Of a stretch of 64,000 nucleotides of DNA, positions 11,110 through 21,880 are shown one piece after another. Within the stretch, counting starts at the first letter, position 1; each line of letters opens with the position of its first letter. Made by a program: the position numbers and the translations under genes. Under the pieces are notes generated by a model. That model did not search any database. It was given only the letters and a program-made list of their open reading frames with translations, and was not told the DNA's origin. Origin of the DNA: Desulfosporosinus hippei DSM 8344 (lineage in GTDB: Bacteria; Bacillota; Desulfitobacteriia; Desulfitobacteriales; Desulfitobacteriaceae); contig NZ_FNCP01000015.1 in the NCBI RefSeq assembly GCF_900100785.1, forward strand, positions 49,871-113,870. The letters run 5' to 3'.

Positions 11110-11739
11110 GTGTCAAAAGGAATTTTGGGTAAAAAAATTGGTATGACTCAGGTATTTACGGATGAAGGACGTGTAGTTCCGGTTACTGTTGTTGAAGCGG
11201 GGCCCTGTCCGGTAGTTCAGAAGAAAACGATGGCAACAGATGGCTACAATGCTATTCAGGTTGGCTTTTCAATTCTTCGCGATAGCTTGAGCAACAAACC
11301 TCAGAAAGGGCATTTCTCAAAGGCTTCACTAAAGCCGATGCGCTATGTTCGTGAGTTTCGTGTTAACGATGTTGATAGCTATGAGATTGGTCAAGAAGTT
11401 AAAGTTGATCTATTCTCAGTTGGCGACAAAGTTGATGTTGTAGGCAAATCAAAGGGAAAAGGGTTTGAGGGCATGATTAAGCGTAATGGCGCTAGTCGTG
11501 GACCGATGGCTCATGGTTCTAAGTATCACAGACGTTCAGGTTCCCTTGGCGCGAAAGGCCCGGCTCGAGTTTTCAAAGGTCGTGTGCTGCCAGGACGTAT
11601 GGGTGGCGAACGTGTAACGGTACAAAATCTGGAGGTTATCCGGGTTGATGTGGATAAAAACTTGATCTTGATTAAAGGGGCTGTCCCTGGAGCGAATAAG
11701 TCGTTGCTCATTCTGAAGCCTTCTGTCAAGGCGAAGTAA
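11110..11739 (+). CDS. rplC: 50S ribosomal protein L3
   Basis: L3, 209 aa, nucleates 50S assembly. The frame is open from GTG 11101, but that codon overlaps the Shine-Dalgarno AGGAGG. GTG 11110 gives the family start [16 protein letters not shown] with correct spacing. Conserved blocks include [10 protein letters not shown], the [13 protein letters not shown] region near the peptidyl-transferase centre, and [10 protein letters not shown]. It is the first gene after the structured spacer and is followed by rplD after 23 bases. Confidence 0.96.
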   Translation: MSKGILGKKIGMTQVFTDEGRVVPVTVVEAGPCPVVQKKTMATDGYNAIQVGFSILRDSLSNKPQKGHFSKASLKPMRYVREFRVNDVDSYEIGQEVKVDLFSVGDKVDVVGKSKGKGFEGMIKRNGASRGPMAHGSKYHRRSGSLGAKGPARVFKGRVLPGRMGGERVTVQNLEVIRVDVDKNLILIKGAVPGANKSLLILKPSVKAK

Positions 11740-11762
11740 CACTGGGAAAGGAGGAATAAGCA

Positions 11763-12386
11763 ATGCCGAAAGTTCAAGTAGTAAATATGCAAGGTGCAGC
11801 TGTCGGAGAAATTGAACTCAGTGACAATGTCTTTGGGATCACTCCGAATGTTCATGTTCTTCACTCAGCAGTTGTCTCGCAATTAGCCTCTGAAAGACGC
11901 GGAACTCAATCCGCTCTGTTACGCGGCGAAGTTCGCGGGGGTGGACGTAAACCGTGGCGTCAAAAAGGAACGGGCCGTGCGCGTTCTGGAAGTACTCGCT
12001 CACCATTGTGGAGAGGCGGCGGTGTAATCTTCGCTCCGAAACCACGTAAATATGGTTTTAAACTTCCTAAGAAAGTCCGTCGATTGGCTTTATATTCGGC
12101 GCTTTCATCGAAAGTGTTAGAGCAACAGTTGATTGTCCTCGATGCATTGAGTCTGAGCGAAGTTAAAACACGTGAAATCGTGAAAGTGCTTAAAGCTCTT
12201 AATGTTGACAAGAAAGCAATCATCGTAATGGATAATGCAGATGAGGCAGTGCTTCGTTCTGCACGAAATATTGAGGGTGTCAAAGCTATGGATGTAGCTG
12301 GAATGAATATAGTAGATCTACTTAATCATGACATTCTTGTGATGACTAAAGCGGCAGTAACTAAAGCAGAGGAGGTGTTAGCGTAA
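11763..12386 (+). CDS. rplD: 50S ribosomal protein L4
   Basis: L4, 207 aa, lines the upper peptide tunnel. The internal loop [20 protein letters not shown] is intact; mutations there give macrolide resistance in other bacteria. It starts at ATG 11763 after GGAAAGGAGG. Its stop codon TAA shares a base with the rplW ATG at 12386, so the two are translationally coupled. L4 is the autogenous regulator of S10 operons in several bacteria, which makes it the natural ligand to test for the leader upstream of rpsJ. Confidence 0.96.
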   Translation: MPKVQVVNMQGAAVGEIELSDNVFGITPNVHVLHSAVVSQLASERRGTQSALLRGEVRGGGRKPWRQKGTGRARSGSTRSPLWRGGGVIFAPKPRKYGFKLPKKVRRLALYSALSSKVLEQQLIVLDALSLSEVKTREIVKVLKALNVDKKAIIVMDNADEAVLRSARNIEGVKAMDVAGMNIVDLLNHDILVMTKAAVTKAEEVLA

Positions 12387-12673
12387 TGCGCGACGCACGT
12401 GATGTCCTCAAAAGTCCAGTAATCTCCGAGAAGTCAGTAGGGCTTGTCGAAGAAAATAAGTACACCTTCTGGGTAGATCCTGCAGCGAATAAAATCGAAA
12501 TTAAAGCTGCGGTCGAAAAGATGTTTAAAGTAACCGTGGTTGAAATCCGCACATTATCTGTTAAAGGAAAAATGAAACGGGTTGGAAAATATCAAGGCAA
12601 GACATCGGACCGCAAAAAGGCGATTGCTACGCTAAAAGCTGGAGATAAGATTGAAAACTTCGCGGGCCTATAA
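12386..12673 (+). CDS. rplW: 50S ribosomal protein L23
   Basis: L23, 95 aa, sits at the tunnel exit and forms the docking site for trigger factor and SRP. It starts [17 protein letters not shown], with the conserved YTFWVDPAANKIEIKAAVE stretch and the C-terminal KAIATLKAGDKI block. The ATG overlaps the rplD stop by one base (TAATG). Confidence 0.96.
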   Translation: MRDARDVLKSPVISEKSVGLVEENKYTFWVDPAANKIEIKAAVEKMFKVTVVEIRTLSVKGKMKRVGKYQGKTSDRKKAIATLKAGDKIENFAGL

Positions 12674-12706
12674 GCAGCTTGAAGCAAAGGAGGATAAGGA
12701 AGACCT

Positions 12707-13534
12707 ATGGCAATAAAGACGTTTAAACCAACCTCTCCAAGTCGTCGTAACATGACTGTTTCGACCTTTGAAGAGCTGACTAGAACTGAACCAGAACGCT
12801 CATTAGTCAAATCACTGACTAAAAAAGCGGGTCGCAATAACGATGGCCGTTTAAGTGTACGCCATAAAGGCGGCGGACATAAACGCAAGTATCGTGTTAT
12901 TGACTTTAAACGTAATAAAGACGGAATTCCTGCTCGTGTAGCGAGCATCGAATACGATCCAAATCGTTCTGCTAATATTGCGTTATTGTATTATCAAGAT
13001 GGCTTTAAATCCTATATTTTAGCACCGAACGGACTACATGTTGATCAAATCGTTGTATCCGGTCCAGATGCAGACATTAAGGTAGGGAATGCACTTCCAC
13101 TTCAGAATATCCCGGTTGGTACAGTGTTGCACAACATTGAGATGAAGCCTGGCAAGGGCGCGCAAATGGTTCGCTCAGCTGGTGGATCAGCCCAACTTAT
13201 GGCTAAAGAAGGTTCGTATGCTACTTTGAGACTTCCATCAGGCGAAATGAGAATGATCCGTATTGAGTGCAGAGCAACAATCGGTGAAGTCGGAAATCTC
13301 GACCATGAAAACATTAATATTGGTAAAGCGGGAAGATCACGCTGGATGGGTATTCGCCCAACTGTTCGTGGATCTGTTATGAATCCTTGTGACCACCCAC
13401 ACGGTGGTGGAGAAGGCCGAAACTCGATTGGCCGCAACCCATGTACACCTTGGGGTAAACCTGCACTGGGTGCTAAGACCCGAAAGAAAAAGAATCCGTC
13501 GAATCGCTTTATTGTGAAGCGGCGCAGTAAGTAG
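12707..13534 (+). CDS. rplB: 50S ribosomal protein L2
   Basis: L2, 275 aa, 23S-binding protein close to the peptidyl-transferase centre. It begins [18 protein letters not shown]. The [16 protein letters not shown] and HPHGGGEGR motifs (the latter with the functionally important His) are present, as is the basic tail [13 protein letters not shown] 12707 follows AAAGGAGGA. Length is typical. Confidence 0.97.
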   Translation: MAIKTFKPTSPSRRNMTVSTFEELTRTEPERSLVKSLTKKAGRNNDGRLSVRHKGGGHKRKYRVIDFKRNKDGIPARVASIEYDPNRSANIALLYYQDGFKSYILAPNGLHVDQIVVSGPDADIKVGNALPLQNIPVGTVLHNIEMKPGKGAQMVRSAGGSAQLMAKEGSYATLRLPSGEMRMIRIECRATIGEVGNLDHENINIGKAGRSRWMGIRPTVRGSVMNPCDHPHGGGEGRNSIGRNPCTPWGKPALGAKTRKKKNPSNRFIVKRRSK

Positions 13535-13552
13535 TCGAAAGGAGGCCCATGA

Positions 13553-13834
13553 ATGAGCAGATCTCTTAAAAAAGGACCTTTCGTCGAAGCTCGTTTACTT
13601 GAACGTGTAGAAGCAATGAACGAATCAGGTGACAAGCGCGTTATTAAGACGTGGTCCAGACGCTCAACAATTTTCCCGCAAATGGTCGGACTCACCATTG
13701 CGGTTCACGATGGACGAAAACATGTTCCGATCTATGTTACAGAAGACATGGTTGGTCATAAACTAGGAGAGTTTTCGCCTACACGCACCTATAAGGGCCA
13801 TGCTGGCAGTGAAAAATCCAGCGGCTTACGATAA
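13553..13834 (+). CDS. rpsS: 30S ribosomal protein S19
   Basis: S19, 93 aa, in the 30S head, contacts S13 and the A-site finger. It starts [20 protein letters not shown], with [20 protein letters not shown] and the C-terminal [15 protein letters not shown] 13553 follows GAAAGGAGG. It lies in standard order between rplB and rplV. Confidence 0.97.
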   Translation: MSRSLKKGPFVEARLLERVEAMNESGDKRVIKTWSRRSTIFPQMVGLTIAVHDGRKHVPIYVTEDMVGHKLGEFSPTRTYKGHAGSEKSSGLR

Positions 13835-13855
13835 TTCGAGAGGAGGTTAAGGCAC

Positions 13856-14197
13856 ATGCAAGCAAAAGCAGTGGCAAAATATGTACGTATCTCTCCTCGT
13901 AAGGTACGCCAAGTTGTTAATTTGATTCGTGGCAAGAAGGTCAGTGATGCATTCGCAATCCTTCAGTTTACCGCTAAAGGGTCAACTGACGATGTGACTA
14001 AAGTACTGAAATCTGCAGTCGCGAATGCGGGGCATAACTACGACATGAACGCTGATGATCTGTATGTTACAGAAATATGTGTGGATCAAGGACCGACTTT
14101 AAAACGTATCAAGCCTCGGGCTATGGGACGTGCTGACCAAATCCGGAAACGGACGAGTCACATAACTGTGGTCGTAGGCGAGAAGAAGGAGGACTAA
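13856..14197 (+). CDS. rplV: 50S ribosomal protein L22
   Basis: L22, 113 aa, contacts all 23S domains and extends a beta-hairpin into the exit tunnel. It begins [20 protein letters not shown]. The hairpin region [20 protein letters not shown] is intact, and deletions in it cause macrolide resistance elsewhere. rpsC begins only three bases after the stop, so the two are tightly coupled. Confidence 0.97.
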   Translation: MQAKAVAKYVRISPRKVRQVVNLIRGKKVSDAFAILQFTAKGSTDDVTKVLKSAVANAGHNYDMNADDLYVTEICVDQGPTLKRIKPRAMGRADQIRKRTSHITVVVGEKKED

Positions 14198-14200
14198 GCT

Positions 14201-14863
14201 GTGGGTCAAAAGGTTAATCCCAAAGGCCTCCGCGTCGGAATCATCCGGGACTGGGAAAGCCGTTGGTATGCAGATAAGAACTACATGGAACTTCTTCATG
14301 AGGATCTGAAGATTCGTGAGTTCGTCAAAAATAAACTTAAACAAGCAGGATGCCCTAAAGTTGAAATCGAAAGGGCAGCTAGCCGAGTTAAGGTATCTGT
14401 TTATGCTGCGAAACCTGGCATTGTTATCGGACGTGGCGGCACAGAAGTCGAAAACTTACGCAAACAACTTGAAGCCATCACTGGCAAGCAAGTAGCTGTA
14501 AATATTGTTGAAATCAAAAAGCCTGAGCTTGACGCTCAACTTGTTTCAGAAAACATTGCATTACAACTTGAGAAGCGTGTATCCTTCCGTCGTGCAATGA
14601 AACAAACAGTTGGTCGGACAATGAGACAGGGCGCTCAAGGTATTAAAATTCAATGCAGCGGCCGTTTGGCAGGAGCCGAAATTGCCCGAACTGAATGGTA
14701 TCATGAGGGAAAAGTACCCCTTCACACCTTACGTGCAGATATTGATTACGGATTTGCCGAAGCTAATACCACGTACGGAAAAATTGGTATCAAAGTTTGG
14801 ATTTATAAAGGTGAAGTTCTTCCCGCCAAGAAGGTCGTCGCTCAGGTGGAAGGAGGAAACTAG
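14201..14863 (+). CDS. rpsC: 30S ribosomal protein S3
   Basis: S3, 220 aa, mRNA-entry-channel protein of the 30S head. GTG 14201 follows AGAAGGAGG within the end of rplV and gives the standard [20 protein letters not shown]. The KH-domain signature [12 protein letters not shown] is present near residue 80. The C-terminal half contains [20 protein letters not shown]. rplP begins on the next base after the stop. Confidence 0.97.
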   Translation: MGQKVNPKGLRVGIIRDWESRWYADKNYMELLHEDLKIREFVKNKLKQAGCPKVEIERAASRVKVSVYAAKPGIVIGRGGTEVENLRKQLEAITGKQVAVNIVEIKKPELDAQLVSENIALQLEKRVSFRRAMKQTVGRTMRQGAQGIKIQCSGRLAGAEIARTEWYHEGKVPLHTLRADIDYGFAEANTTYGKIGIKVWIYKGEVLPAKKVVAQVEGGN

Positions 14864-15301
14864 ATGCTAGTCCCAACCAGAGTGAAACATCGGAAACAAC
14901 ATCGTGGACGCTTAACTGGAAAGGCTACACGAGGAAATAAAATTACGTTTGGTGAATACGGTCTTATGGCAATGGAAGCAGGCTGGATTACTAACCGTCA
15001 AATCGAGGCTGCTCGTATTGCCATGACACGTTATATTAAACGTGGTGGTCAAGTTTGGATTAAAATATTCCCGGATAAACCTATTACAGCTAAGCCTGCT
15101 GAAACACGTATGGGTAGTGGTAAAGGTTCACCGGAGTACTGGGTAGCTGTTGTAAAGCCAGGCCGTGTAATGTTTGAATTAAACGGCGTAACCGAGGAAC
15201 AAGCCCGTGAGGCATTACGTCTTGCTATGCATAAACTCCCTATCAAGTGCAAGTTCGTTGCTCGTGCAGATCAAGAAGGAGGTGACGCAAATGAAAACTA
15301 A
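14864..15301 (+). CDS. rplP: 50S ribosomal protein L16
   Basis: L16, 145 aa, required for A-site tRNA accommodation. It begins [19 protein letters not shown] and contains [20 protein letters not shown] and the [12 protein letters not shown] loop, which includes the conserved arginine hydroxylated in some bacteria. Its last 11 bases overlap the start of rpmC. Confidence 0.97.
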   Translation: MLVPTRVKHRKQHRGRLTGKATRGNKITFGEYGLMAMEAGWITNRQIEAARIAMTRYIKRGGQVWIKIFPDKPITAKPAETRMGSGKGSPEYWVAVVKPGRVMFELNGVTEEQAREALRLAMHKLPIKCKFVARADQEGGDANEN

Positions 15302-15494
15302 AGATTTCCGTGATCTAACAAATGAAGAAGTACTAAAGGAAATCGACGAGTTCAAAACAGAACTGTTTAATTTGCGTTTCCAGTTAGCAACGGGACAATT
15401 AGATAACCCGATGCGAATTCGTGAAGTCCGCAAAGGAATAGCCCGCGGTAAAACGATTCTTCGAGAGCGTGAGTTGAAGATTGAACGTGCCTAA
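15291..15494 (+). CDS. rpmC: 50S ribosomal protein L29
   Basis: L29, 67 aa, at the tunnel exit next to L23. The start is ATG 15291 ([20 protein letters not shown]), eight bases after GAAGGAGG; the open frame upstream lies inside rplP and is not coding. The signature [20 protein letters not shown] is present. It overlaps rplP by 11 bases, implying coupled translation. Confidence 0.96.
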   Translation: MKTKDFRDLTNEEVLKEIDEFKTELFNLRFQLATGQLDNPMRIREVRKGIARGKTILRERELKIERA

Positions 15495-15517
15495 GGCGAG
15501 AAAGGAGGCATTCTAAC

Positions 15518-15778
15518 GTGGAAAGAGCCCAACGTAAAGTTCGATCTGGCAAAGTTGTCAGCGACAAAATGAACAAAACTGTCGTTGTGTTAGTTGAAAT
15601 AACGGAGAGTCATCCGATCTACAAAAAATCAATTACACGAACGAAAAAATATAAGGCTCATGACGAGAACAATGAAGCCCGTATCGGGGACACTGTCACG
15701 ATCATGGAAACTCGCCACTTAAGTAAAGATAAGTGCTGGCGCGTAGTTGAGATAACTGAGAGATCAGTTGCTCTCTAA
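15518..15778 (+). CDS. rpsQ: 30S ribosomal protein S17
   Basis: S17, 86 aa, an early 16S 5'-domain assembly protein with an OB fold. GTG 15518 follows AAAGGAGG. It contains [17 protein letters not shown], the [19 protein letters not shown] block and [14 protein letters not shown] [10 protein letters not shown]. Standard neighbour of rpmC and rplN. Confidence 0.96.
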   Translation: MERAQRKVRSGKVVSDKMNKTVVVLVEITESHPIYKKSITRTKKYKAHDENNEARIGDTVTIMETRHLSKDKCWRVVEITERSVAL

Positions 15779-15810
15779 ATCTGATATTTGTTCGGAAGGG
15801 GGTCAATGGA

Positions 15811-16176
15811 ATGATCCAGGTACAAACTAGGCTTAGAGTTGGTGACAACTCAGGGGCTAAAGAGTTGATGTGTATTCGTGTGCTCGGCGGTTCAATGCGT
15901 CGATATGCAACGATTGGAGATATTATTGTAGCTTCTGTTAAACAAGCAACGCCTGGGGGCGTTGTTAAAAAGGGAGACGTCGTTAAAGCTGTTGTAGTGC
16001 GGACAACGAAAGAAATTCGCCGCAGCGACGGATCCTATATACGGTTTAGCGAAAATGCAGCTGTGCTGATTAAAGATGACAAGAGCCCTCGCGGTACTCG
16101 TATCTTTGGACCAGTAGCACGTGAGCTGCGGGATAACTACATGAAAATTATTTCCTTAGCACCGGAAGTTATCTAA
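15811..16176 (+). CDS. rplN: 50S ribosomal protein L14
   Basis: L14, 121 aa, interface protein and binding site of the silencing factor RsfS. It begins [20 protein letters not shown], with the conserved [20 protein letters not shown] and the C-terminal [21 protein letters not shown] 15811 follows GGAAGGGGG. Length is nearly invariant in bacteria and matches here. Confidence 0.97.
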   Translation: MIQVQTRLRVGDNSGAKELMCIRVLGGSMRRYATIGDIIVASVKQATPGGVVKKGDVVKAVVVRTTKEIRRSDGSYIRFSENAAVLIKDDKSPRGTRIFGPVARELRDNYMKIISLAPEVI

Positions 16177-16203
16177 GACCCATGATGGGTGGAGGTGAAG
16201 AAA

Positions 16204-16557
16204 GTGGCTGCTACTAAGCATAAGGTACAACCTAATAAGATACACGTAAAAAAAGGTGACTACGTCATGGTGATCAGCGGCAAGGATGCTGGTAAAAAGG
16301 GCAAAGTCATTGATGTAATTCGTAAAAAGGGCCGAGTCGTTGTTGAGAAGGCTAATATGGTAAAACGTCATACTAAACCATCTCAAAGCATGCCTCAAGG
16401 CGGCATCGTTTCGAAAGAAGCTCCGATGGCCAGCTCGAATGTAATGTTATATTGCCAAGAGTGCAAATCCGTGACTCGTGTGAGCTTTAAGGTAACGGAA
16501 GAAGGAAAATACCGCGTATGTAAACATTGCGGTGAGACTCTTCCGGATAAACACTAA
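16204..16557 (+). CDS. rplX: 50S ribosomal protein L24 (Cys4 form)
   Basis: L24, 117 aa, assembly initiator with a KOW motif ([20 protein letters not shown]). The open frame reaches GTG 16189, but GGAGGTG at 16191-16197 is the ribosome site, so GTG 16204 is the start ([15 protein letters not shown]). The C terminus carries YCQECK and, about 18 residues later, VCKHC. This is a zinc-ribbon arrangement found in some but not all bacterial L24 proteins. Confidence 0.95.
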   Translation: MAATKHKVQPNKIHVKKGDYVMVISGKDAGKKGKVIDVIRKKGRVVVEKANMVKRHTKPSQSMPQGGIVSKEAPMASSNVMLYCQECKSVTRVSFKVTEEGKYRVCKHCGETLPDKH

Positions 16558-16577
16558 TCGCGAAAGGAGGGACCTTA

Positions 16578-17117
16578 GTGGCTCGTCTGCATGATAGATA
16601 CCTAAACGAAATTGCTCCTGCTCTACAGCAGAAGTTTGCTTATAAAAATGTAATGCAAATTCCTAGAGTTGATAAAATCGTTATCAACATGGGCGTCGGT
16701 GAAGCTGTTCAAAACTCCAAGGCTATTGATTCTGCTGTTGGAGATCTTATGAAAATTGCTGGGCAAAAGCCGATCGTTACCCGGGCTAAGAAGTCCATTG
16801 CGGCGTTTAAGCTTCGCGAAGGAATGCCCATTGGATGTAAAGTGACCTTGCGTGGTCAACGTATGTATGAATTCATGGATCGTCTTTTAAACGTAGCATT
16901 GCCTCGTGTTCGTGACTTCCGCGGTATTTCAGCAAAGGCGTTTGACGGACGTGGCAACTACACGTTAGGAATTAAGGAGCAACTGATCTTTCCTGAAATA
17001 GAGTACGATAAGATCGACAAGCTCCGTGGAATGGATGTAGTCTTTGTAACAACGGCAAAAACCGATGAAGAGGCACGTGAATTGCTTCGTGGATTCGGAA
17101 TGCCGTACCGTGATTAG
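16578..17117 (+). CDS. rplE: 50S ribosomal protein L5
   Basis: L5, 179 aa, binds 5S rRNA and bridges to the 30S head. GTG 16578 follows GAAAGGAGG. It contains [20 protein letters not shown], the P-loop-like [20 protein letters not shown] block, and [16 protein letters not shown]. Length and position between rplX and rpsN are standard. Confidence 0.97.
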   Translation: MARLHDRYLNEIAPALQQKFAYKNVMQIPRVDKIVINMGVGEAVQNSKAIDSAVGDLMKIAGQKPIVTRAKKSIAAFKLREGMPIGCKVTLRGQRMYEFMDRLLNVALPRVRDFRGISAKAFDGRGNYTLGIKEQLIFPEIEYDKIDKLRGMDVVFVTTAKTDEEARELLRGFGMPYRD

Positions 17118-17137
17118 AGAAAAGGAGGTTCGAGAAC

Positions 17138-17323
17138 GTGGCTAAGACATCAATGGTTGTCCGCCAAAATCGTGGACAAAAATTCGCAGTGCGTTCGCAT
17201 AACCGATGCAAGCTTTGTGGACGTCCCCATGCTTACATGCGGAAATTCGGAATATGCCGGATTTGCTTCCGGGAGTTAGCTCACAAAGGGGAACTTCCTG
17301 GAGTCACGAAGGCCAGTTGGTAA
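17138..17323 (+). CDS. rpsZ: 30S ribosomal protein S14, zinc type
   Basis: Short, zinc-binding S14 (type Z), 61 aa. The Cys4 site is [20 protein letters not shown], in the standard CxxC-x12-CxxC form. GTG 17138 follows AAAGGAGG. In Bacillus a Cys-less paralogue replaces this protein in zinc starvation; no such paralogue lies in this window. Confidence 0.97.
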   Translation: MAKTSMVVRQNRGQKFAVRSHNRCKLCGRPHAYMRKFGICRICFRELAHKGELPGVTKASW

Positions 17324-17351
17324 AACATTGTAAGGAAGGGGGACGACTTAA

Positions 17352-17750
17352 GTGTCAATGTCAGATCCGATAGCAGATTTTTTAACTCGTATCCGCAACG
17401 CTGGAATGGTTTACCACGATAAAGTTGAGGTGCCAGCATCTCGTATTAAGAGAGAGCTTGCGGAACTGCTCAAAGCAGAAGGGTATATCAAGGACGTAGA
17501 ATATATTGCCGACGATAAACAAGGCGTGATTCGTATGTATTTGAAATATGGACCAAATCGCGAGCGTGTTATTACAGGGCTAAAACGGATAAGCCGTCCA
17601 GGACTTCGTGTATATGCGAAGAAGGATGAAATCCCTAAAGTTCTTGGAGGACTCGGAATCGCAATTATCTCCACATCTAAGGGGATAATGACTGATAGAA
17701 ATGCTCGCAAAGAGGGCCTAGGCGGAGAAGTAATCTCCTACATTTGGTAA
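17352..17750 (+). CDS. rpsH: 30S ribosomal protein S8
   Basis: S8, 132 aa, central-domain assembly protein and, in E. coli, autogenous repressor of the spc operon. GTG 17352 is nine bases after the ribosome site GAAGGGGG and gives [20 protein letters not shown]. The alternative ATG 17358 is too far from it. The C terminus [20 protein letters not shown] is typical. Confidence 0.96.
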   Translation: MSMSDPIADFLTRIRNAGMVYHDKVEVPASRIKRELAELLKAEGYIKDVEYIADDKQGVIRMYLKYGPNRERVITGLKRISRPGLRVYAKKDEIPKVLGGLGIAIISTSKGIMTDRNARKEGLGGEVISYIW

Positions 17751-17771
17751 TTTTCAACGGAGGTGCAGTGA

Positions 17772-18326
17772 ATGTCCAGAATTGGCAAGCGCCCCATTGG
17801 CATCCCCAGTGGTGTGGACTTCAAAATAGAGAATAACGTTGTTACAGTTAGCGGACCAAAAGGTTCATTAACCAGGGAACTCCATTCATTAATGAACATT
17901 TCCGTGGAAAACTCGCAAATCATTGTTGCACGGCCAGATGATCAACCCCTAAGCCGCTCTCTGCATGGACTGACTCGTACCCTGATCGCCAACATGGTGG
18001 AAGGTGTTACAAACGGTTTTACGAAGGGTCTCGACATGGTCGGGGTTGGATATCGTGCTGCAAAGCAAGGAAACAAGCTAGTTTTAACCGTAGGAAAATC
18101 TCACCCGGTAGAGCTTACTCCTTTTGAAGGAATTGACTTTGATGTCCCGGCACCCAACAAGATTTTGATCAAAGGGATGGATAAAGAGCTCGTAGGTGCT
18201 TTTGCCGCTATTGTACGTTCAGAGCGACTGCCTGAGCCTTACAAAGGCAAGGGGATTAAATACGAAGGTGAAATAATCCGTCGTAAGGTTGGTAAGACTG
18301 GTGGTAAAAAAGGCGGTAAGAAGTAA
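17772..18326 (+). CDS. rplF: 50S ribosomal protein L6
   Basis: L6, 184 aa, near the factor-binding stalk base. It begins [20 protein letters not shown] and ends with the signature [19 protein letters not shown] and a Lys/Gly-rich tail. ATG 17772 follows ACGGAGGTG. It is followed by a 54-base spacer with a small hairpin (GGCAAG/CTTGCC) before rplR. Confidence 0.97.
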   Translation: MSRIGKRPIGIPSGVDFKIENNVVTVSGPKGSLTRELHSLMNISVENSQIIVARPDDQPLSRSLHGLTRTLIANMVEGVTNGFTKGLDMVGVGYRAAKQGNKLVLTVGKSHPVELTPFEGIDFDVPAPNKILIKGMDKELVGAFAAIVRSERLPEPYKGKGIKYEGEIIRRKVGKTGGKKGGKK

Positions 18327-18380
18327 TAAAAATTAGGCAAGGGCAAAATCTCTTGCCAACGTGAAAGGAGTGTGTTCCCT

Positions 18381-18749
18381 TTGATAAAGCGCATTGATCG
18401 TAAGGCAATTCGCATGAAAAAGCATAAGAGTATTCGTAAGAATGTAATCGGAGTTGCCGAGCGTCCTCGCTTAGCAGTGTTTCGGAGCTTGAATCATATC
18501 TATGCTCAAGTAATTAATGACGATCTCGGAGTAACACTTGTTGCGGCTTCTTCACTCGACCCAGAGTTCAAAGCAGCAGAATTGTCAGGCGGAAACACCG
18601 CTGGAGCTCAAAAGGTTGGCGAACTGGTTGCGAAGAAGGCTCTTGAAAAAGGAATTACGAAAGTAGTATTCGATCGTGGAGGAAATGTATATCACGGCCG
18701 AATCTCAGCATTAGCGGAATCAGCGCGAGAAGCTGGACTTAGCTTCTAA
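18381..18749 (+). CDS. rplR: 50S ribosomal protein L18
   Basis: L18, 122 aa, 5S rRNA-binding protein. The frame is open from GTG 18372, but AAAGGAG at 18364-18370 fits TTG 18381, which gives [20 protein letters not shown] as in other L18 proteins. Conserved [20 protein letters not shown] and the terminal [20 protein letters not shown] are present. Confidence 0.94.
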   Translation: MIKRIDRKAIRMKKHKSIRKNVIGVAERPRLAVFRSLNHIYAQVINDDLGVTLVAASSLDPEFKAAELSGGNTAGAQKVGELVAKKALEKGITKVVFDRGGNVYHGRISALAESAREAGLSF

Positions 18750-18775
18750 GCTTGGGTAAAGGAGGAATTTTCAAA

Positions 18776-19276
18776 TTGGCGAAGTTCGAAGCTAATAAAT
18801 CAGACATGATTGAAAAGGTTGTTCATATTGCCCGTGTGGCCAAGGTTGTAAAAGGTGGACGCCGCTTTAGCTTTAGCGCTCTTGTTGTAGTCGGAGACGG
18901 CAACGGACGTGTTGGTGCTGGACTGGGGAAAGCTGGAGAAGTTCCTGAGGCAATTCGCAAAGGAATTGAAGATGCTAAAAAGAACCTCATCAGTGTTCCT
19001 ATGCACGGAACTACAATTACTCATCCTATCATCGGAGTTTTTGGTGCGGGACAAGTAATGTTAAAGCCGGCTTCCAAAGGTACTGGAGTTATTGCAGGCG
19101 GAGCTGTTCGTGCAGTTCTAGAGGTTGCTGGAGTTCATGACATCTTAGCGAAGTCATTAGGTTCAGCTAATGCGCATAATATGGTTAATGCGACGATGAC
19201 AGCCTTAAAATCTCTTAAGCGTCCAGAAGAGATTGCCAAACTCCGAGGCAAGACCGTAGCAGAAGTTCTAGGTTAA
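18776..19276 (+). CDS. rpsE: 30S ribosomal protein S5
   Basis: S5, 166 aa, mRNA-entry helicase and fidelity protein. The frame is open from TTG 18752, but the ribosome site AAAGGAGG lies at 18758-18765, so TTG 18776 ([10 protein letters not shown]) is the start and the length matches Bacillus S5. The double-stranded RNA-binding block [20 protein letters not shown] and the segment [18 protein letters not shown] are clear. Confidence 0.94.
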   Translation: MAKFEANKSDMIEKVVHIARVAKVVKGGRRFSFSALVVVGDGNGRVGAGLGKAGEVPEAIRKGIEDAKKNLISVPMHGTTITHPIIGVFGAGQVMLKPASKGTGVIAGGAVRAVLEVAGVHDILAKSLGSANAHNMVNATMTALKSLKRPEEIAKLRGKTVAEVLG

Positions 19277-19288
19277 GGAGGTTCGGTC

Positions 19289-19471
19289 ATGAAAATCAAA
19301 GTGACACTGACAAAGAGCCCAATCGGTTATTCACAAGCACAGCACAAAGTGTTACAAGCACTCGGCTTAGGAAAAGTAGGATCAAGTGCAATTCATGAGG
19401 ACAGTCCTGGAATTCTAGGAATGGTTCGCAAATGCATGCATTTGGTTACGGTAGAAACACTAGCTCAATAA
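19289..19471 (+). CDS. rpmD: 50S ribosomal protein L30
   Basis: L30, 60 aa, short bacterial form. It begins [20 protein letters not shown] and contains [23 protein letters not shown] 19289 follows TTAAGGAGG, just 12 bases after rpsE. rplO follows. Confidence 0.95.
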   Translation: MKIKVTLTKSPIGYSQAQHKVLQALGLGKVGSSAIHEDSPGILGMVRKCMHLVTVETLAQ

Positions 19472-19489
19472 AAGGAGGTGTGGGTCAGC

Positions 19490-19930
19490 ATGAAACTGCA
19501 TGAACTAAAGCCTGCTGAGGGATCAACACATGCCCCTAAGCGTTTAGGCCGTGGAATTGGCTCCGGACATGGCAAAACGTCCGGTAAAGGACACAAAGGT
19601 CAGAATTCGCGAGCTGGTGGCGGAGTACGTCCTGGTTTTGAAGGTGGACAAAATCCATTGTTTCGCAGGATGCCCAAACGCGGCTTTAAAAATATCTCAA
19701 GAAAAGAAATAATTGCATTGAATGTTCGTGACTTAGAACGTTTTGAGGACGGATCTGAAGTTACGATTGAAAGCCTCTTTGAAATCGGTTTAATCAAAGC
19801 TGTTAAGGATGGCGTGAAGATTCTTGCAACTGGGGATTTGACCAAAGCTCTGACCGTCAAAATTGACAAAGTCAGCCCAGCAGCGGCAAAGAAGATAGTT
19901 GCGGCGGGTGGAAAAGTAGAGGTGGAATAG
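19490..19930 (+). CDS. rplO: 50S ribosomal protein L15
   Basis: L15, 146 aa, late assembly protein. ATG 19490 ([20 protein letters not shown]) lies 11 bases after AAAGGAGG; the GTG at 19478 overlaps that site. The glycine-rich N-terminal arm [20 protein letters not shown] and the [18 protein letters not shown] block are typical. The secY ATG follows one base after the stop. Confidence 0.96.
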   Translation: MKLHELKPAEGSTHAPKRLGRGIGSGHGKTSGKGHKGQNSRAGGGVRPGFEGGQNPLFRRMPKRGFKNISRKEIIALNVRDLERFEDGSEVTIESLFEIGLIKAVKDGVKILATGDLTKALTVKIDKVSPAAAKKIVAAGGKVEVE

Positions 19931-19931
19931 T

Positions 19932-21218
19932 ATGAGTGTCGATTCCCTGAAGAATGCATGGAATGTAGCGGATCTCAGGAAAAAAATCGGATATACTTTG
20001 TTGATGTTCTTGATTTTTAGAATCGGGGCACATATTCCAACTCCCTTTATTGATCGTGAACTTCTAAATCAGATGTTCGGATCAGGAGCCATGATGAACT
20101 TTATGGACACGATCTCAGGAGGCTCATTCAAAAGTCTCTCTGTGTTCGCACTTAGCATTACCCCCTATATTACTGCTTCCATCATTCTTCAGCTTTTGAC
20201 GATCGTCATTCCCACCCTTGAGCGTCTCTCTAAAGAGGGTGACTTTGGACGCAAGAAGATAACGCAGTATACTAGGTATAGTACCGTTGCTCTTGGATTC
20301 ATCCAAGCCTTTGGTTTAACCTACGGTATACGTGCTGCTGTAAATGTTGCCAGCCCAGCAATGAAATGGCCGACTTATCTACTGATAGCACTTGTACTAA
20401 CTGCCGGAACAGCCTTTTTAATGTGGCTTGGAGAGGCAATTACCGAAAAGGGGATTGGAAACGGTATCTCTCTAATCATCTTTGCTGGAATTGTTTCTCG
20501 TGTTCCTTCTGCACTAGCATCCTTGTGGGAAATGTTAAGAGTTGGAGAGATCAATGCACTGTCGATTATTGGATTGCTCATTATTGTAGTGTTTATTACA
20601 GCAGGAGTTATCTATGTTCAAGAAGGGCAGCGTCGTGTAACTGTACAATATGCAAAGAGAGTTGTTGGCCGCAGAGTCTATGGAGGGCAAAGCAGTCATA
20701 TTCCTCTAAAGGTTAATCAAGCAGGGGTTATTCCGGTAATCTTTGCAATGTCCTTGCTTGCGTTTCCCCAGACAATTGCATCTTGGACGCCAACTTCCGG
20801 TTTTGCCAGGTTTGTCAACACATGGTTCAGCATGAATGGCAGTATCACTTCAATCCCTTATCTTCTGCTTTATGGTGCGCTCATCTTATTCTTTACGTAC
20901 TTCTATACATCTATCACCTTTAATCCGGTAGATGTAGCGGACAACTTGAAGAAGTATGGGGGATTCATCCCCGGCCTCCGACCTGGGCGACCAACGGCAG
21001 AATATTTAACAAAAGTATTAAACCGTATAACTCTCGCAGGTGGTTTATTTCTAGCTTTGATTGCAGTCCTACCGACACTAGTTATTGGACTTACAGGACT
21101 CAAAAACATCTATTTTGGTGGAACATCCCTTCTGATTGTGGTTGGGGTTGCCCTCGATACGATGAAACAAATTGAATCCCAACTTATGTCGAGGCATTAT
21201 CAAGGATTTATGAAATAA
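19932..21218 (+). CDS. secY: Preprotein translocase subunit SecY
   Basis: Channel-forming subunit of the Sec translocon, 428 aa, with ten predicted membrane segments. Diagnostic stretches include IFRIGAHIPTPFID near the N terminus, the cytoplasmic loop ending in QEGQRRVTVQYAKR, and KYGGFIPGLRPGRPTAEYL in the SecA/ribosome-binding loop. It lies at the end of the spc part of the operon and is followed by adk and map as in most Firmicutes. Confidence 0.97.
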   Translation: MSVDSLKNAWNVADLRKKIGYTLLMFLIFRIGAHIPTPFIDRELLNQMFGSGAMMNFMDTISGGSFKSLSVFALSITPYITASIILQLLTIVIPTLERLSKEGDFGRKKITQYTRYSTVALGFIQAFGLTYGIRAAVNVASPAMKWPTYLLIALVLTAGTAFLMWLGEAITEKGIGNGISLIIFAGIVSRVPSALASLWEMLRVGEINALSIIGLLIIVVFITAGVIYVQEGQRRVTVQYAKRVVGRRVYGGQSSHIPLKVNQAGVIPVIFAMSLLAFPQTIASWTPTSGFARFVNTWFSMNGSITSIPYLLLYGALILFFTYFYTSITFNPVDVADNLKKYGGFIPGLRPGRPTAEYLTKVLNRITLAGGLFLALIAVLPTLVIGLTGLKNIYFGGTSLLIVVGVALDTMKQIESQLMSRHYQGFMK

Positions 21219-21875
<657 letters not shown>

Positions 21876-21880
21876 TCAGC

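Noticed and set aside
13102..13698. 198-codon open frame antisense to rplB/rpsS
   Set aside because: Shadow of conserved ribosomal genes; no ribosome site and no family match.
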